DNA of 64,000 nucleotides, taken from the NCBI RefSeq assembly GCF_013170805.1, contig NZ_CP051293.1, forward strand, positions 6,950,001 through 7,014,000, read 5' to 3'. The position numbers were made by a program, and so were the translations under genes. The stretch is from Mesorhizobium sp. NZP2077 (lineage in GTDB: Bacteria > Pseudomonadota > Alphaproteobacteria > Rhizobiales > Rhizobiaceae). The notes beneath the pieces are model-generated. The model did no database searches. It was given only the letters and a program-made list of their open reading frames with translations, and was not told the DNA's origin. Shown here piece by piece: positions 1-9,387 of the stretch (position 1 is its first letter; each line of letters starts with the position of its first letter).

Positions 1-144
1 ATGGATGCGAAGCGCGGCCTCGGCGCGCTTTCTTCGCAGCTGCTCATCCCGTTCGGCGATGGTGGTGTCACGGGCGGAAACGGCCGCTTTCAGAAAGGCG
101 ATCCGGGCGAAGAAATCAGCGATTGAGGGAGCTTGTTCCGACAC
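1..144 (-). pseudogene. tnpC: IS66 TnpC N-terminus, cut by the window edge
   Basis: Read on the minus strand this encodes the coiled-coil start of an IS66 TnpC transposase (…IADFFARIAFLKAA… followed by an Arg/Glu-rich helix), beginning at a GTG near 144 and running off the window at base 1. It lies directly after TnpB and TnpA remnants in the normal IS66 order tnpA-tnpB-tnpC. The part inside the window is open, but the element upstream is frameshifted, so it is probably inactive. IS66 assignment rests on gene order and sequence character. Confidence 0.6.
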
Positions 145-560
145 CCAAATTACCGCCAGTCGATCCCCTCCAGAAGCAGCGAAAGATCCGCCTTGGTCAG
201 CGACACGGCGGCCTGATCCTTGGTGGTTGGCCAGGCAAAACAACCCTCGGAAAGCCGTTTTGTAAAAAGGTAGAACCCTTGGTCGTCATGCGCCAGAATC
301 TTGATGATATGACCCTTGAGGTCCCCGGAAGCAGAAGATTGCGCCGGTGTGCGGGTCGAGCGCGAGCACCTGCTGCACCATCCGCGCCAGGCTGTTGATC
401 CCGCGACGCCGGCCGAACAAGATTTATCGACCGCGTCTGGCCGGCTAAATTCGGTTTGATTTGTGTCGATTTTGCTTCCGTAGACGAAGTCTTTCGGGTA
501 TGCGCATGTCTGTCGCGCCGCAGCAAAGGTAAATCCGGTCGGTCGGCACCACCGTGATCA
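145..560 (-). pseudogene. tnpB: IS66 TnpB (Orf2), frameshifted
   Basis: TnpB is the small accessory protein of IS66 elements. Its landmarks appear in different frames: the start region (VVPTDRIYLCCGATDMR), then the FCFRG-type core and the Lys-rich stretch that normally reads LFTKRL, then the terminal GIDWR-like motif near 150-170. At least two frame changes separate these, so no full-length protein can be made. It sits between TnpA (upstream) and TnpC (downstream). Confidence 0.6.
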
Positions 561-991
561 CCTCAACTCCGACAGGACGATACGCAGCGCCGTCGGGTCG
601 ACGGTCCCGTCGATTCGCAATCGCGCGCCGTTCGGAAAGGCCACGACGATCCTGCCGGCCGGGTCCGGGCAATCGGCGACGGGACGCTCGACCTCGGGCA
701 GATCGTTCACTTCGATCCGCGCGAAAGTTGCCATCGCCTGATCGGCATCCAGCTCGCCGCTGCCCATCTGCTTGCGCCAGGCATAGAGCTGGGATGGGCT
801 ACGCCGAACGCTTCCGCGACCTCGGTCACCGACGACCCCGCCGCGCTCGCCAGGTCGACCAACGCGCGCTTCTCGGTGCAACTCCATAGCCTCCGTTGCC
901 GCGAGCGCCTGGGCACCGTTGCACGATCTTCGGCCGGTGCGATGCCGCTTAACTCGGCGACCATATCACCCCTTGCATGTTCCAATGTCAT
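558..991 (-). pseudogene. tnpA: IS66 TnpA (Orf1), frameshifted
   Basis: The protein resembles the short helix-turn-helix TnpA of IS66 elements: an N-terminal HTH (…VTEVAEAFGVAHPS…), the SQLYAWRKQM segment, and a C-terminal RIDGTVDPTALRIVLSELR stretch typical of the family. The N-terminal and C-terminal parts are in different frames, joined near 800, so the gene is broken. The minus-strand order TnpA-TnpB-TnpC continues to the window start. Confidence 0.65.
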
Positions 992-1040
992 GGCCCGAAA
1001 ACTCCATGTTCATCGGCCTAATGCAAGGTGCCTTGGCGCA

Positions 1041-1277
1041 CCGCTTACGCTGTTGCAGGCCAAGCTGCTCGACGTCGAGCTCAGCATACGGAATTCACGT
1101 GGTTACGGGCTCAAGGTTGGCGAGGTGAGCCGGAGATGCCGAAAGCGGTTCGGGGCGCGCATTCGCGATCTCATCGAGGGCCATGACATGCTTGCGACGG
1201 CTTCCGCAAATCATGCTGGCATGATGTGGCAGTCTTTGGTGCTGAGCACGGACAGCAGCATGATCCCTGCCGCGTGA
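1041..1277 (+). pseudogene. IS110/IS1111-family transposase fragment
   Basis: About 75 residues match the middle of IS110-family transposases: LLDVELSIRNSRGYGLKVGE corresponds to the usual helix before the Arg/Phe-rich 'FGARIRDLI' stretch. Neither the N-terminal acidic catalytic domain nor the C-terminal serine domain is present, so this is an internal relic. A relation to the two other IS110-type sequences in the window (39.7 and 51.9 kb) cannot be judged from so short a piece. Confidence 0.5.
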
Positions 1278-1475
1278 TGATCACTCGAAGGGACTTGACG
1301 AGTAAGGGCCTATTACAAAAGCTCTGTTGCACCGCTCAGGACCGTAGCACCAGCTCCCTTCCTCGTGCGTATTCAGACGAACAGGCTGGCATGTGACCCT
1401 GATCGTCGCGTTTCGCCAACCGGCCGAGCCTTGGGCGAGACGTCATCGCATTAAGGTTGATCAGGACGAGACGAC

Positions 1476-2043
1476 TTGGCGGCAGGTAAAGTTTACCGCT
1501 CCCAATACTTGCCGCCCGTGGGCAAGCAGAACCGCTACAGTCCGTCGGTTCTGACTTACATCCAACCGCTGAAAGGGGACCTGCCGCTCGGACCTGATCG
1601 ACTAGAAGCTAGTAGCCAACTTGCGATCGACGGTCTTTCCGGGGCGGTCCAGAAGCTCGGCTGGTACGCCCGGCGGTGGACCGGACCTCTTCCACAAGGT
1701 CAGTAAGTCCTGCCTGCCCTGCCGAGGAGGCGAGGCTCGAGACCACACACAGGCTCACGAAGGGCATTGTCCTCAGCTCGGCAATCATCTGGCGTATATT
1801 CTTCGTCAATATGTCGGCGAGCCTCGCCAAGCCAGACGCCGCGCCCGACAGGGTTTTCACCTTCGCCGAGATCACGGCGCTCGACCAGATTGACCCGTCC
1901 CGAACGCGACCGCGTCTCCAGCGGCGCACGTTCACCGCTTATATGTCGCGGATCGTCATGTTCGACAGCTATCTCTCCCGCAAACACCGGCATAATCCGC
2001 TTGCGCGACATCCCCTTAGGCATCTCTATTGGATCCAGCGATG
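1476..2043 (+). pseudogene. IS4-family transposase C-terminal remnant
   Basis: Two reading frames together give the C-terminal half of an IS4 (Tn5-like) DDE transposase. The first carries LAIDGLSGAVQKLGWYARRW, where family members continue with the catalytic-Glu helix (KIEVFHK-type). After a frameshift near 1680 the second carries EEARLETTHRLTKGIVLSSA, a following Trp-Arg-Ile helix and a terminal segment ending YMSRIVMFDSYLSRKH. The N-terminal half is not recognisable. Inactive relic. Confidence 0.6.
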
Positions 2044-2297
2044 ATGTGTCGGACTCACCGGACTAAGGTCGAACACGCTTACATCGGCAATTCTCGCTGC
2101 TGGCCCGCCGTGTCCCTAGTTCCGCTAAAGGATAGGATTTTGCCACCCTATTCAGGGCGCTTATATAGTTATTCAGGGTTTAGTTAAGCTGACGTCCCGA
2201 CAAGCGTGGGCGGGAGACACCAGCCATACTTGCATAGGGCTACAAATCCCCATTGCGCTTTATCGAGCCGGCCAAAAGGTCAAAGATGACCTCACCA

Positions 2298-3410
2298 TCA
2301 ATCCCTACCGCCATACACAGCTATTGGATCGCCGAGGCTACCCGGTAAGGGTTGTTGACCGAGTCCGGGCCGATCCGAGGCTTCCACCACTCCTACGCCA
2401 CCCTGAATCAAGATGGGTGCATCCGTAAATCCGTCGGAGAGGCTACGTGATAACGGGTCGTAAACAGAGTGGCGGAGCTCCTTCGGGACGGACTGAGCCA
2501 AACCGAAAATCGCTCCTTGTACTATCCCGCTCCCCCCCACATCTTGAATGGTCATCGGAATCCCTGCCGTCACACACATATCGCGCGCGCGGCGGGCCTT
2601 TGTCAGACCACCCACTCTTGAGATTTTGATATTGATTAAGTCTGCGGCATTATCGGCGATAATCCGCATCACCATCTCAGGCGAGTCAACGATTTCGTCG
2701 AGGATCATTGGATGATCCGTCCGACATCTCACCGCGAGGCAGTCCTCGTATGAATAACAAGGCTGCTCTATATAGACGTCAAGATCGCGAATTTGTCGCA
2801 TTACTCGTAGGGCTTGATCCCGTGTCCACCCGCGGTTGCAGTCGGCGTAGTATTCCTCACCCGGTTGGGCTTGTTCAAAGATTGCCCGCATTTTTGACAC
2901 ATCGTGCGCGACATCTCCGCCCAATTTCAATGACATACGCCGGTATCCCTTCTCACGGAAGGCCGCGGTCTCTGCCAACAACTCTTCAACTGACCCCTGG
3001 GGGTCGCACATAAGATCTAATCCCCCTTCGAACCTTCCGCCGAGAAGATCGCACAGCGGCATTCCCGTTGCTTTGCCGAGAATATCCCAACAAGCCATGT
3101 CGATTGGCGATTTACCGTATGGATGGCCGTACAAGAAATGGTCCATCAAATAGTTGATTCGATCGGTCTGGAGCGGATTTTCTCCAATGAGGTGCGGAGC
3201 TAATTCGGCAATGGCCGCTATGGCGCCCTTTGCGAACGCCGGCAGATAATTCCCTCCCATCGTTTCGACTTCGCCCCATCCGACGATCGCCGCGTCAGTC
3301 TCGATTGCTACAATGGTGCTTTCGATAGATGTCCATGTCCGACCACGCGATAGGCTGTATGGTGGACAAGGCCTCACAATTTGAAAAACTGATATGCGAG
3401 TTATTTTCAT
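2298..3410 (-). CDS. Mandelate racemase/muconate lactonizing enzyme family protein
   Basis: A 370-residue enolase-superfamily enzyme, a normal length for the family. The N-terminal capping domain (1-125) is followed by the TIM barrel. Barrel residues visible: Lys in MSLKLGG (second-strand base), Asp in YADCNRGW, Glu in VYIEQP and Glu in ILDEIVD (three metal ligands), and Lys in INIKISRVGG (opposite-face base). A Lys/Lys pair is typical of racemases/epimerases and of hydroxyproline-type dehydratases such as cis-3-hydroxy-L-proline dehydratase or hydroxyproline betaine epimerase; which one is inference. It is the last gene of an operon with an ABC importer, so its substrate is probably what the importer brings in. 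Start ATG at 3410 has GAGGTAA upstream. A near-identical copy lies at 17376-18491; this copy has a shorter N-terminal segment (RPCPPYS against TPFPHGYS). Confidence 0.85.
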   Translation of the reverse strand: MKITRISVFQIVRPCPPYSLSRGRTWTSIESTIVAIETDAAIVGWGEVETMGGNYLPAFAKGAIAAIAELAPHLIGENPLQTDRINYLMDHFLYGHPYGKSPIDMACWDILGKATGMPLCDLLGGRFEGGLDLMCDPQGSVEELLAETAAFREKGYRRMSLKLGGDVAHDVSKMRAIFEQAQPGEEYYADCNRGWTRDQALRVMRQIRDLDVYIEQPCYSYEDCLAVRCRTDHPMILDEIVDSPEMVMRIIADNAADLINIKISRVGGLTKARRARDMCVTAGIPMTIQDVGGSGIVQGAIFGLAQSVPKELRHSVYDPLSRSLSDGFTDAPILIQGGVGVVEASDRPGLGQQPLPGSLGDPIAVYGGRD

Positions 3411-3558
3411 TGGAAGTTACCTCATTGTTTGCTCGCCTGGATGCGCTAAGTTGCGAGACATGATCCGTTGGTAGCGCAAGCCACGTGCCAGAGCAGGTGC
3501 CGGCGAGGCGACAGAACTTGATTGCCCCAAAGCTCAGTTGCTATGACATTCCTCCACC

Positions 3559-4662
3559 TCACATATGCCCTTCAGCCTGAAACACGAGGACATCCGACGC
3601 TGAAAAATGGGCGTGCACTGGCTGTCCCGCCACAAATCCCGGAGTTCTCCCGACATTCTTGCGGACTGCCAGTAATCTGCCCCTTCCTGCAAGCTCGACG
3701 ACCACATGCATGTCGGCGCCCAGCGGTGCCACGTCGAGTACGACACCCACTAGGACATTGCATTCTGCGTCTTGAGCTACTTCACTCGCTGCCCCGCCCG
3801 TGAGCGTTATGTTTTCCGGCCTGACGCATAGATCAGCATGGTCATGTTGATTGGATGGCGGTGTTCTCGCGTGGATCTCAACTCCTTCGCTCGTGACATA
3901 GATGCTGACGCCCTCACTCGATCTGCCGCGCCTTGATCCATGAAACCAGTTGGACCTCCCGACGAACTCGGCGACGAATTTGTCGGCGGGCGCCGCATAT
4001 ATCTGCGTCGGCGATCCACGCTGAACGATTTTCCCACCCCGCATAACGACAACTTCGTCGCCTAAGCTGAGAGCTTCTTCCTGATCGTGGGTCACAACGA
4101 TGGTCGTCGCGCCGACCGATCGGAGAATCTCCTTCAACTCAATGCGCAATTCTAGACGAAGCTTCGCATCAAGTGCTGACAAAGGTTCGTCTAGAAGAAC
4201 AATCTGGGGATCAGTTGCAAGCGCTCGCGCAAGCGCGACACGCTGCTGTTGTCCGCCGCTTAGCTGGCTCGGATACCTGGCCTCCATGCCGGCCAGCTGA
4301 ACCAGTAACATCATCTGCTTGACACGAGAGGGTATCTCCGCTTTCGGCGTTCCGCGGTACCGCATTCCGTAAGCGACATTTTGAGCTACGGTCATATGAG
4401 GGAACAGCGCGTAATCTTGGAATAGCAGTCCGACGTTGCGTTCATAGGGCTTCAAGTGCCCAACATTCTCGCCGGAGATTTCCACGGTCCCGCTGTCAGG
4501 CGACGTGAAACCTGCAATGATGCGAAGCGTGGTCGTCTTGCCGCAACCGCTCGGCCCCAAAAGAGAAAGCACCTTTCCTTTCTCGATTTTCAGAGATACG
4601 GCATCGACTGCAGTGAATTCTCCGTACCTTTTGGTGACGTCTTTCAGTTCCAAAACATTCAT
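3559..4662 (-). CDS. ABC transporter ATP-binding protein, PotA-like
   Basis: ATPase subunit of a polyamine/iron-type importer. Visible: Walker A (LGPSGCGKTT), Q-loop (LLFQDYALFP), signature LSGGQQQRVALARAL, Walker B (IVLLDEPLSALD) and the switch His (VVTHDQEEAL), followed by a C-terminal TOBE-like domain containing VRPENITL. The ATG at 4662 lies 4 nt after the upstream permease stop and starts the NVLELKDVTKRYG core; a TTG start further upstream (4704) would overlap the permease. The C-terminal part survives as a fragment in the inverted copy (about 17170-17350). It presumably powers the two permeases encoded just upstream. Confidence 0.9.
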   Translation of the reverse strand: MNVLELKDVTKRYGEFTAVDAVSLKIEKGKVLSLLGPSGCGKTTTLRIIAGFTSPDSGTVEISGENVGHLKPYERNVGLLFQDYALFPHMTVAQNVAYGMRYRGTPKAEIPSRVKQMMLLVQLAGMEARYPSQLSGGQQQRVALARALATDPQIVLLDEPLSALDAKLRLELRIELKEILRSVGATTIVVTHDQEEALSLGDEVVVMRGGKIVQRGSPTQIYAAPADKFVAEFVGRSNWFHGSRRGRSSEGVSIYVTSEGVEIHARTPPSNQHDHADLCVRPENITLTGGAASEVAQDAECNVLVGVVLDVAPLGADMHVVVELAGRGRLLAVRKNVGRTPGFVAGQPVHAHFSASDVLVFQAEGHM

Positions 4663-4666
4663 TCGA

Positions 4667-5494
4667 TCAAGCCCTATAAATGCCCCGACCGATTGCTCGC
4701 TCAAGGCCGATTACACGGTCAAGCACGACCAGTAAAGCGAAGGTCAGGCCCATTAGGGCCACTGCTGCCGCAGCGATTGTGAGATCTAAATGCGACCTCA
4801 TTAAACTAACTAACGCAATGGGTAGCGTGTAAGTATTGAAGTCGCACAAAAATATACTGATCGCGACATCGTCCATAGAGAACGCAAACGCAAAAATCGC
4901 GCCAGCGGAAATGCCGCTCTTGGCGAGAGGCAAGGTGATCGTGAAGAATGTTTGTCGCGCGTTAGCGCCGAGGCTCAACGCGGCCTCGCCCAGCGTTTCG
5001 CTAATGCCAGTAAGCCCGATCAATGTCATCCTTATAGTATAAGGCAATGCGATGATTAAATGTCCGGCAAGCAGCCTGGCAAAAGGCGGAAGGAGGTCAA
5101 ATAGAGAGAAGAACATAAGTAACGCGAACCCGATGATCACGCCGGGTATTACGAGAGGTGATAAAAACATGGTGGTGATTACGTCACGCCATCGCGGAGA
5201 CATTCGGCTGATCGCCACCGCCGCTGATGTACCGATCACTGTCGCTAGGACCGTCGTAGCAATTGCCAGCAGCAAGCTGGTCTGGAACCCGGACCACAAG
5301 TAAGCATTGTCAAAAAGCCGGTCGAACCATTTCATCGACAGGCTCGGCGGAGGGAATGGGCCGATGAACTCGCGCCCGTCGAATGCCATGGACACGGTAA
5401 CGATCACCGGGAATAGGAGGAATGTTGCGGTTCCCGCGATAACCGCCTTTACGCACAAAACGAGCAGGGCATCTGCATTTCTATTGCTGAGCAT
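4667..5494 (-). CDS. ABC transporter permease, PotC-like
   Basis: An inner-membrane permease of about 275 residues with six predicted hydrophobic segments and the EAA loop EAALSLGANARQTFFTITLP in its second half. It resembles PotC/spermidine-type permeases (MalG-like half of the pair). The ATG at 5494 is 4 nt after the upstream permease stop; the only earlier start is a TTG at 5512. Partner of the PotB-like permease upstream and the ATPase downstream. Confidence 0.87.
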   Translation of the reverse strand: MLSNRNADALLVLCVKAVIAGTATFLLFPVIVTVSMAFDGREFIGPFPPPSLSMKWFDRLFDNAYLWSGFQTSLLLAIATTVLATVIGTSAAVAISRMSPRWRDVITTMFLSPLVIPGVIIGFALLMFFSLFDLLPPFARLLAGHLIIALPYTIRMTLIGLTGISETLGEAALSLGANARQTFFTITLPLAKSGISAGAIFAFAFSMDDVAISIFLCDFNTYTLPIALVSLMRSHLDLTIAAAAVALMGLTFALLVVLDRVIGLERAIGRGIYRA

Positions 5495-5498
5495 TCTT

Positions 5499-6347
5499 TC
5501 ACTGCCAGTCAAATGATGTGGCGATTCTGGACATGACGAAAATCAGAAGCAAAGAAAGAACCAACATAGTGACCGAGATTGCCGCTCCACTGGGGTAATT
5601 GGCAACTTCGCCGAAGCGGCTGTAGATAAGATTTGATACAAATAGCACGCGCCCTCGGCCCAAGATCAACGGGATAACGAAGGCGCTCACGCCCATCGTC
5701 ATCGATACCAGAAACGCAGAGACAAGTCCGCGGATGCACAATGGCAACGTTATCGTGATATGAGTCTTAACTGCCGATGCGCCAAGGGACTGGGCCGCCT
5801 CTGCGAGGTGCGGATTGTAATTTTGAATGGCCCCGATCAAAACCAGGATTGACGTCGGTATTGCGTAGTGGAGCAACCCCGCGATGACCACGAAATAGAT
5901 GTACAGATAGCTATTAGTATTTATCCCAGCAGCGGACATGATCCACGTGAATATCCCGACTGACCCGAAGGTCAAATCAATTGAATAGACACGAACCAGG
6001 GAGCTCAGGAACATGAGGCCGATAAGGGTTGAAATCGCTGCCTTTCTGACTAGCAGCGATGCACGCCTGGCAATGCAATATGCAATCGGAAAGGCAATGA
6101 GAATGGCAATGGCTGCCGCGCAGAAGGCCAAGAGATAAGTCTGAATAAAGTATCGGGCATAGACCGGGAGAATGATCTCTGTATAGTTTTCGGTCGTAAA
6201 CGGAGCTCCCTCCTTCGAGCCAATCCGACCTGGCTCGAAGATACGAAAGCTCTGATCAAACACCGCCAACATCGGCAGCGCAAGGAATAGGACCATTGAT
6301 GCCACTGCGGGGAATAGCAGTAGCACTTGGGCTCTCGTACTTCTCAT
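5499..6347 (-). CDS. ABC transporter permease, PotB-like
   Basis: A permease of 282 residues starting at ATG 6347, which has GGAGA just upstream; the longer open frame to 6437 begins with GTG inside the preceding gene and is unlikely. Hydrophobic segments begin at VLLLFPAVASMVLFLALP, and the EAA loop reads EAAQSLGASAVKTHITITLP. It pairs with the PotC-like permease. In the inverted copy only about the first 60-70 codons of this gene remain, with frame disruptions. Confidence 0.88.
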   Translation of the reverse strand: MRSTRAQVLLLFPAVASMVLFLALPMLAVFDQSFRIFEPGRIGSKEGAPFTTENYTEIILPVYARYFIQTYLLAFCAAAIAILIAFPIAYCIARRASLLVRKAAISTLIGLMFLSSLVRVYSIDLTFGSVGIFTWIMSAAGINTNSYLYIYFVVIAGLLHYAIPTSILVLIGAIQNYNPHLAEAAQSLGASAVKTHITITLPLCIRGLVSAFLVSMTMGVSAFVIPLILGRGRVLFVSNLIYSRFGEVANYPSGAAISVTMLVLSLLLIFVMSRIATSFDWQ

Positions 6348-6394
6348 CCACTGTCTCCGGCTTTTGGTGTCATTTCGGGCAGCGCATTTTTCTT

Positions 6395-7480
6395 CTAAAG
6401 AAGTGGCATGACCTCCTGCTCCCATCGCTTCATCCACGCATTGGCCTGCTCGGAAACATAAGTCCAGTCTGGAATATAGATATACCGGTCCATCTCCTCG
6501 CTGTTGAAAACGAAGGGCCTCACTTCGTCCGACGTTGTCGCCTTTATATTGACGGGGATGCCCGAAATTTTGCGGTTGAACTCCTCGTTGTTTCCCGCAT
6601 TGATCGCAAAGTTTGCGAATTTGAACGCCGCGTCAGCATGTTCTCCTTTGAGTACGCACCATCCCTCTTGGTAGAGGAACGTCCGGAATCCTGACTCCGG
6701 ATCCATTTTGTTTAGGTTTTTGAGCTTGAAGGCGCGCCCCATCTCAATCGCGCCGGTGCTATTAGTCAAGCTTATGCAAGTTTCGCCGGAGCTGATGGAA
6801 TTCGAAAGATCAGACCCGTCCGTAGCCACGCGGCCGATATTTCCGCTGCGTGCCAACTCTTTCACGAAGTCCCAGGCCGGCTCCATGTTCCGCTCGTCAC
6901 CACCTCTGTGAAGCGCGAGCCCAATCATCTGTATATTAGAGTTGATGCTGGGCGCCGGAAAACAAATTTTTCCCGCCAGCCGAGGGTCCAAGAGGTCATC
7001 AATCTTGGTAATCTCAAACGGAGCCTTATCTGCCCGATAGAACCAGAAGATCGACGATATAGTACGGGGTATGTTTATGACATTCCCCGCGCCATCCTTG
7101 ATCAGCAGCTTTTTCGGGATATCTGCCAAATTTGGTACCTTCTCCACCGTGACCGGCTCCGCCCAGCCTTCCCGGGCGATTGCTTGCATCGAAAGATCCC
7201 ACCCCGCCACAAGGTCTATGCCAGGGTTCGGCCATGTAGCCTTGATCTTGGGCAGAATAAGTGCGGCCCCGCCGGAATACAGTTGCCAGTTAATCTTGAC
7301 ATCCGACTGTTTGGCCGCGATTTTCTGGACCTCGTCGATGTAACTTCCGCCCCATTCAGTGGCCGTGATTGCGTCGGCGGCATACGCCCTGTCTACCACC
7401 AACGAGCCGAGAGTGCCTATCGCCGCAACCGATACTGCATCTTTCAGGAATTTGCGTCGTGACACCGGATGCTTAAGCAT
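6395..7480 (-). CDS. ABC transporter substrate-binding protein (Tat-exported)
   Basis: A periplasmic solute-binding protein of 361 residues, PotD/spermidine-putrescine family (extracellular solute-binding family 1 type). The N-terminus has a twin-arginine signal (VSRRKFLKDA), a hydrophobic core and an AYA-AD cleavage site near residue 35. ATG at 7480 is preceded by AAAGGGGAACA. First gene of the importer operon, about 50 nt downstream of a nod-box-like element. The second copy (15853-16935) is closely similar but differs in a central segment around the SSGETCISLT / SSGETCISFE region, where several residues in a row change, which could alter ligand choice. Confidence 0.88.
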   Translation of the reverse strand: MLKHPVSRRKFLKDAVSVAAIGTLGSLVVDRAYAADAITATEWGGSYIDEVQKIAAKQSDVKINWQLYSGGAALILPKIKATWPNPGIDLVAGWDLSMQAIAREGWAEPVTVEKVPNLADIPKKLLIKDGAGNVINIPRTISSIFWFYRADKAPFEITKIDDLLDPRLAGKICFPAPSINSNIQMIGLALHRGGDERNMEPAWDFVKELARSGNIGRVATDGSDLSNSISSGETCISLTNSTGAIEMGRAFKLKNLNKMDPESGFRTFLYQEGWCVLKGEHADAAFKFANFAINAGNNEEFNRKISGIPVNIKATTSDEVRPFVFNSEEMDRYIYIPDWTYVSEQANAWMKRWEQEVMPLL

Positions 7481-7530
7481 GTCATTGTTCCCCTTTCATT
7501 TTGTTGTGGTGGGAATTAAAGCGCCATCAC

Positions 7531-7581
7531 AATCGGCCACAAGCATTATTTCGATATTGCGGCCATCTGGAATTCAGATAG
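7531..7581 (-). promoter_or_regulatory. Nod-box-like element F
   Basis: Read toward the binding-protein gene: TATCTGAATTCCAGATG (ATC-N9-GAT dyad), then a spacer, then ATATCGAAATAATGCTTGTG. It is the closest relative of element E (15750) and aligns without gaps to the five others in the window. The layout is that of LysR/NodD-type boxes. Its 3' edge is about 50 nt from the start codon at 7480. Confidence 0.65.
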
Positions 7582-7619
7582 TCGAGCCGACGCGAACAAG
7601 GGACTCGCCGCCGGTGCGG

Positions 7620-8231
7620 ATTCGGACGATTTATTGGACGGCGTTGGCTGATCGCATCGCAGTCGCGGCAGGTGAATTTCTCCTGCACCGTCTCGGTCAC
7701 TTTGAACCGACGTGGGATCTCTTCCAGCGTCTCGGTGACGTCTTGCCCCAGTCTCGATAAACGCACCCGCCGCAACAGGTCGGCGGATCGATGACCAGGC
7801 GCTCGCGCTCGATATCCTCCACCCAGGGCTATCGGACCGGCCGTTTGCGCGTGAACGGACGCACACTCGAGGCCTTGCGGCAGCCGCCTGCACCGCACCT
7901 CATCCTCCGTCGCCGCCATCACCAGCTCTTCGAGCTGCAATTCCATCTGGTCGATCAGGCGTGCCGTGCGCTCTGAACGCCGGCCGCGCAGTTCGCGCTA
8001 CAGCTTCTCGATCGCGAGTTCCAGGTGTGCAATCAGGACCTCACTGTCAGACAGCATGGCCCGCGCACAGGCGGTTTGCGCCACCGCAATGTCCCGTTCG
8101 GCGACGATGGTATCGCGCTCGGCGACAACGACATCGCGTTCAGCCCGTAACATCTCACGCTCGCAAAGGAATGCCAGGGCGCTCGCAAGGTCCGCCGGAA
8201 GATCGGAAGGCTTCGAAAGACATGAAGCCAT
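7620..8231 (-). pseudogene. tnpC: IS66 TnpC N-terminal remnant
   Basis: The N-terminal coiled coil begins at ATG 8231 and contains RAERDVVVAERDTIVAERD repeats, then stops at 7998. The following TnpC stretch (MELQLEELVMAATEDE…, the SRLGQDVTETLEEIP segment and a Cys-x2-Cys metal site FTCRDC) continues in another frame to about 7630, where homology ends abruptly next to nod-box-like element F. The catalytic domain is missing. Confidence 0.7.
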
Positions 8232-8269
8232 TCAACCATATTTTCCCCGGATTTCCAATGCGATACATC

Positions 8270-8622
8270 CGACCCGTGTCGGACGCCAGGTTTCTTGCGG
8301 ATTGCGCCAGTCCATCCCGGACAATAAATAAGACAGTTGCGCCGGTGAGATCTCAACAGCACCGCCCTCCACGTTCGGCCAGATGAACCGGCCCGTCTCC
8401 AGCCGACGGCTGAAAAGGCACGCGCCCAGGCCATCATGCCCCAGATGATCTTCAAAATATTCGATCTGCGGCCCCTGAAGACGAAGAGATGCCCTTACAA
8501 CGGATCGTGCTTGAAAACCTCCTGCACCCGAAGCGCCAGAGAGGGAAAGCCACAGCGCATGTCCGTATACCGCGTCGAAAGCCATACCTTGCCTCCGATC
8601 CCTATCGGAAACGGAACCACCA
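8270..8622 (-). pseudogene. tnpB: IS66 TnpB, single frameshift
   Basis: The start region (VWLSTRYTDMRCGFPSLAL and HLFVFRGRR) and the C-terminal half (DGLGACLFSRRLETGRF, then LSGMDWR) are both well preserved but in two frames that meet near 8455. Apart from that break it is a standard TnpB. It overlaps the 3' end of tnpA slightly, as usual in IS66. Confidence 0.75.
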
Positions 8623-8988
8623 CAACGTCTCCAGTCCGCGCATGATCCGAACCAGCGCCTCAACGTCGACATTGCGGTCCACGAGCACACAACGACCATT
8701 TGCGCTGACAACCTCAATCCGGCTAGCCTGCGGCAATGACCCTGCTGCCGGCTCTATCTCTGGAACAAGCAGTGCAGGGATAAAGCCGCCAGCAGGCGAC
8801 GCAACATCCAGTTGCCACGCTCGTGCCAGCCGTCGCCATTCATAGAGCTGCGAACGAGAAATCCCATGTCGCCGCGCCGTCGTCGCGCACAAGCCAGGTT
8901 CCGAATTAATCTCAGCGACAATCTGGAGCCTCTTCTCTCTGCTGAAGCGTCGCCGCCGGCCGCTATCGATAATCTCAAGCCGTTCCAT
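8602..8988 (-). CDS. tnpA: IS66 TnpA
   Basis: An open 128-residue TnpA: HTH segment (RRFSREKRLQIVAEI), SQLYEWRRLARAW, and a C-terminal segment VDRNVDVEALVRIMRGLETL. The gene itself looks intact, but the accompanying tnpB is frameshifted and tnpC is truncated, so the element cannot transpose alone. It is a different IS66 lineage from those at 1-991 and 25.5-28.3 kb. Confidence 0.8.
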   Translation of the reverse strand: MERLEIIDSGRRRRFSREKRLQIVAEINSEPGLCATTARRHGISRSQLYEWRRLARAWQLDVASPAGGFIPALLVPEIEPAAGSLPQASRIEVVSANGRCVLVDRNVDVEALVRIMRGLETLWWFRFR

Positions 8989-9387
8989 TCCGCACTGTCC
9001 TCATTGGCGTCAACAAGGACAGTCAGTGCCAAACCCCACGAGGCCTACAAGACGGCCTTGTTCGGATGCGCACGTTCCTCATCAAGACACGACGAGCGAG
9101 GCGGCGCGTCGTGAATGGCCGGCTTCGACATAGCCACAACGCATTCACGCAGATCTATCGAATAGGGGCTTGGGGATCGCAAATCAGTTCCTACCGGGAA
9201 TGAATCACAAACGCTGCCTTACCGACCTCCCTCTTGATTCCAATTTGAACGTCCGCCGCTGTAGATCGCCTCGAGTGACATCCCCACTGCCAGCGCCGAA
9301 TTTGAGGCCTTAGATCCTTGTCGTGATGCATGGATCAAGAGCGCTTCATACTACGGTCTACCCACCTCTGACACTGAAGGCGCTATC
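8989..9387. other. Spacer between IS66 remnant and permease gene
   Basis: Holds the outer edge of the IS66 remnant and the region downstream of the minus-strand permease gene. I see no gene, no convincing hairpin terminator and no repeat here. Confidence 0.5.

Larger units (their letters stand above)
2298..7581 (-). repeat. Inverted duplication, copy 1 (complete operon)
   Basis: This stretch (regulatory element, binding protein, two permeases, ATPase, enolase-superfamily enzyme) is repeated in inverted orientation at 15750-18491. The match covers the promoter-proximal element, the binding protein and the enolase-superfamily gene almost residue for residue. Copy 1 keeps all five genes intact; copy 2 has lost the permeases and most of the ATPase. 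Confidence 0.9.
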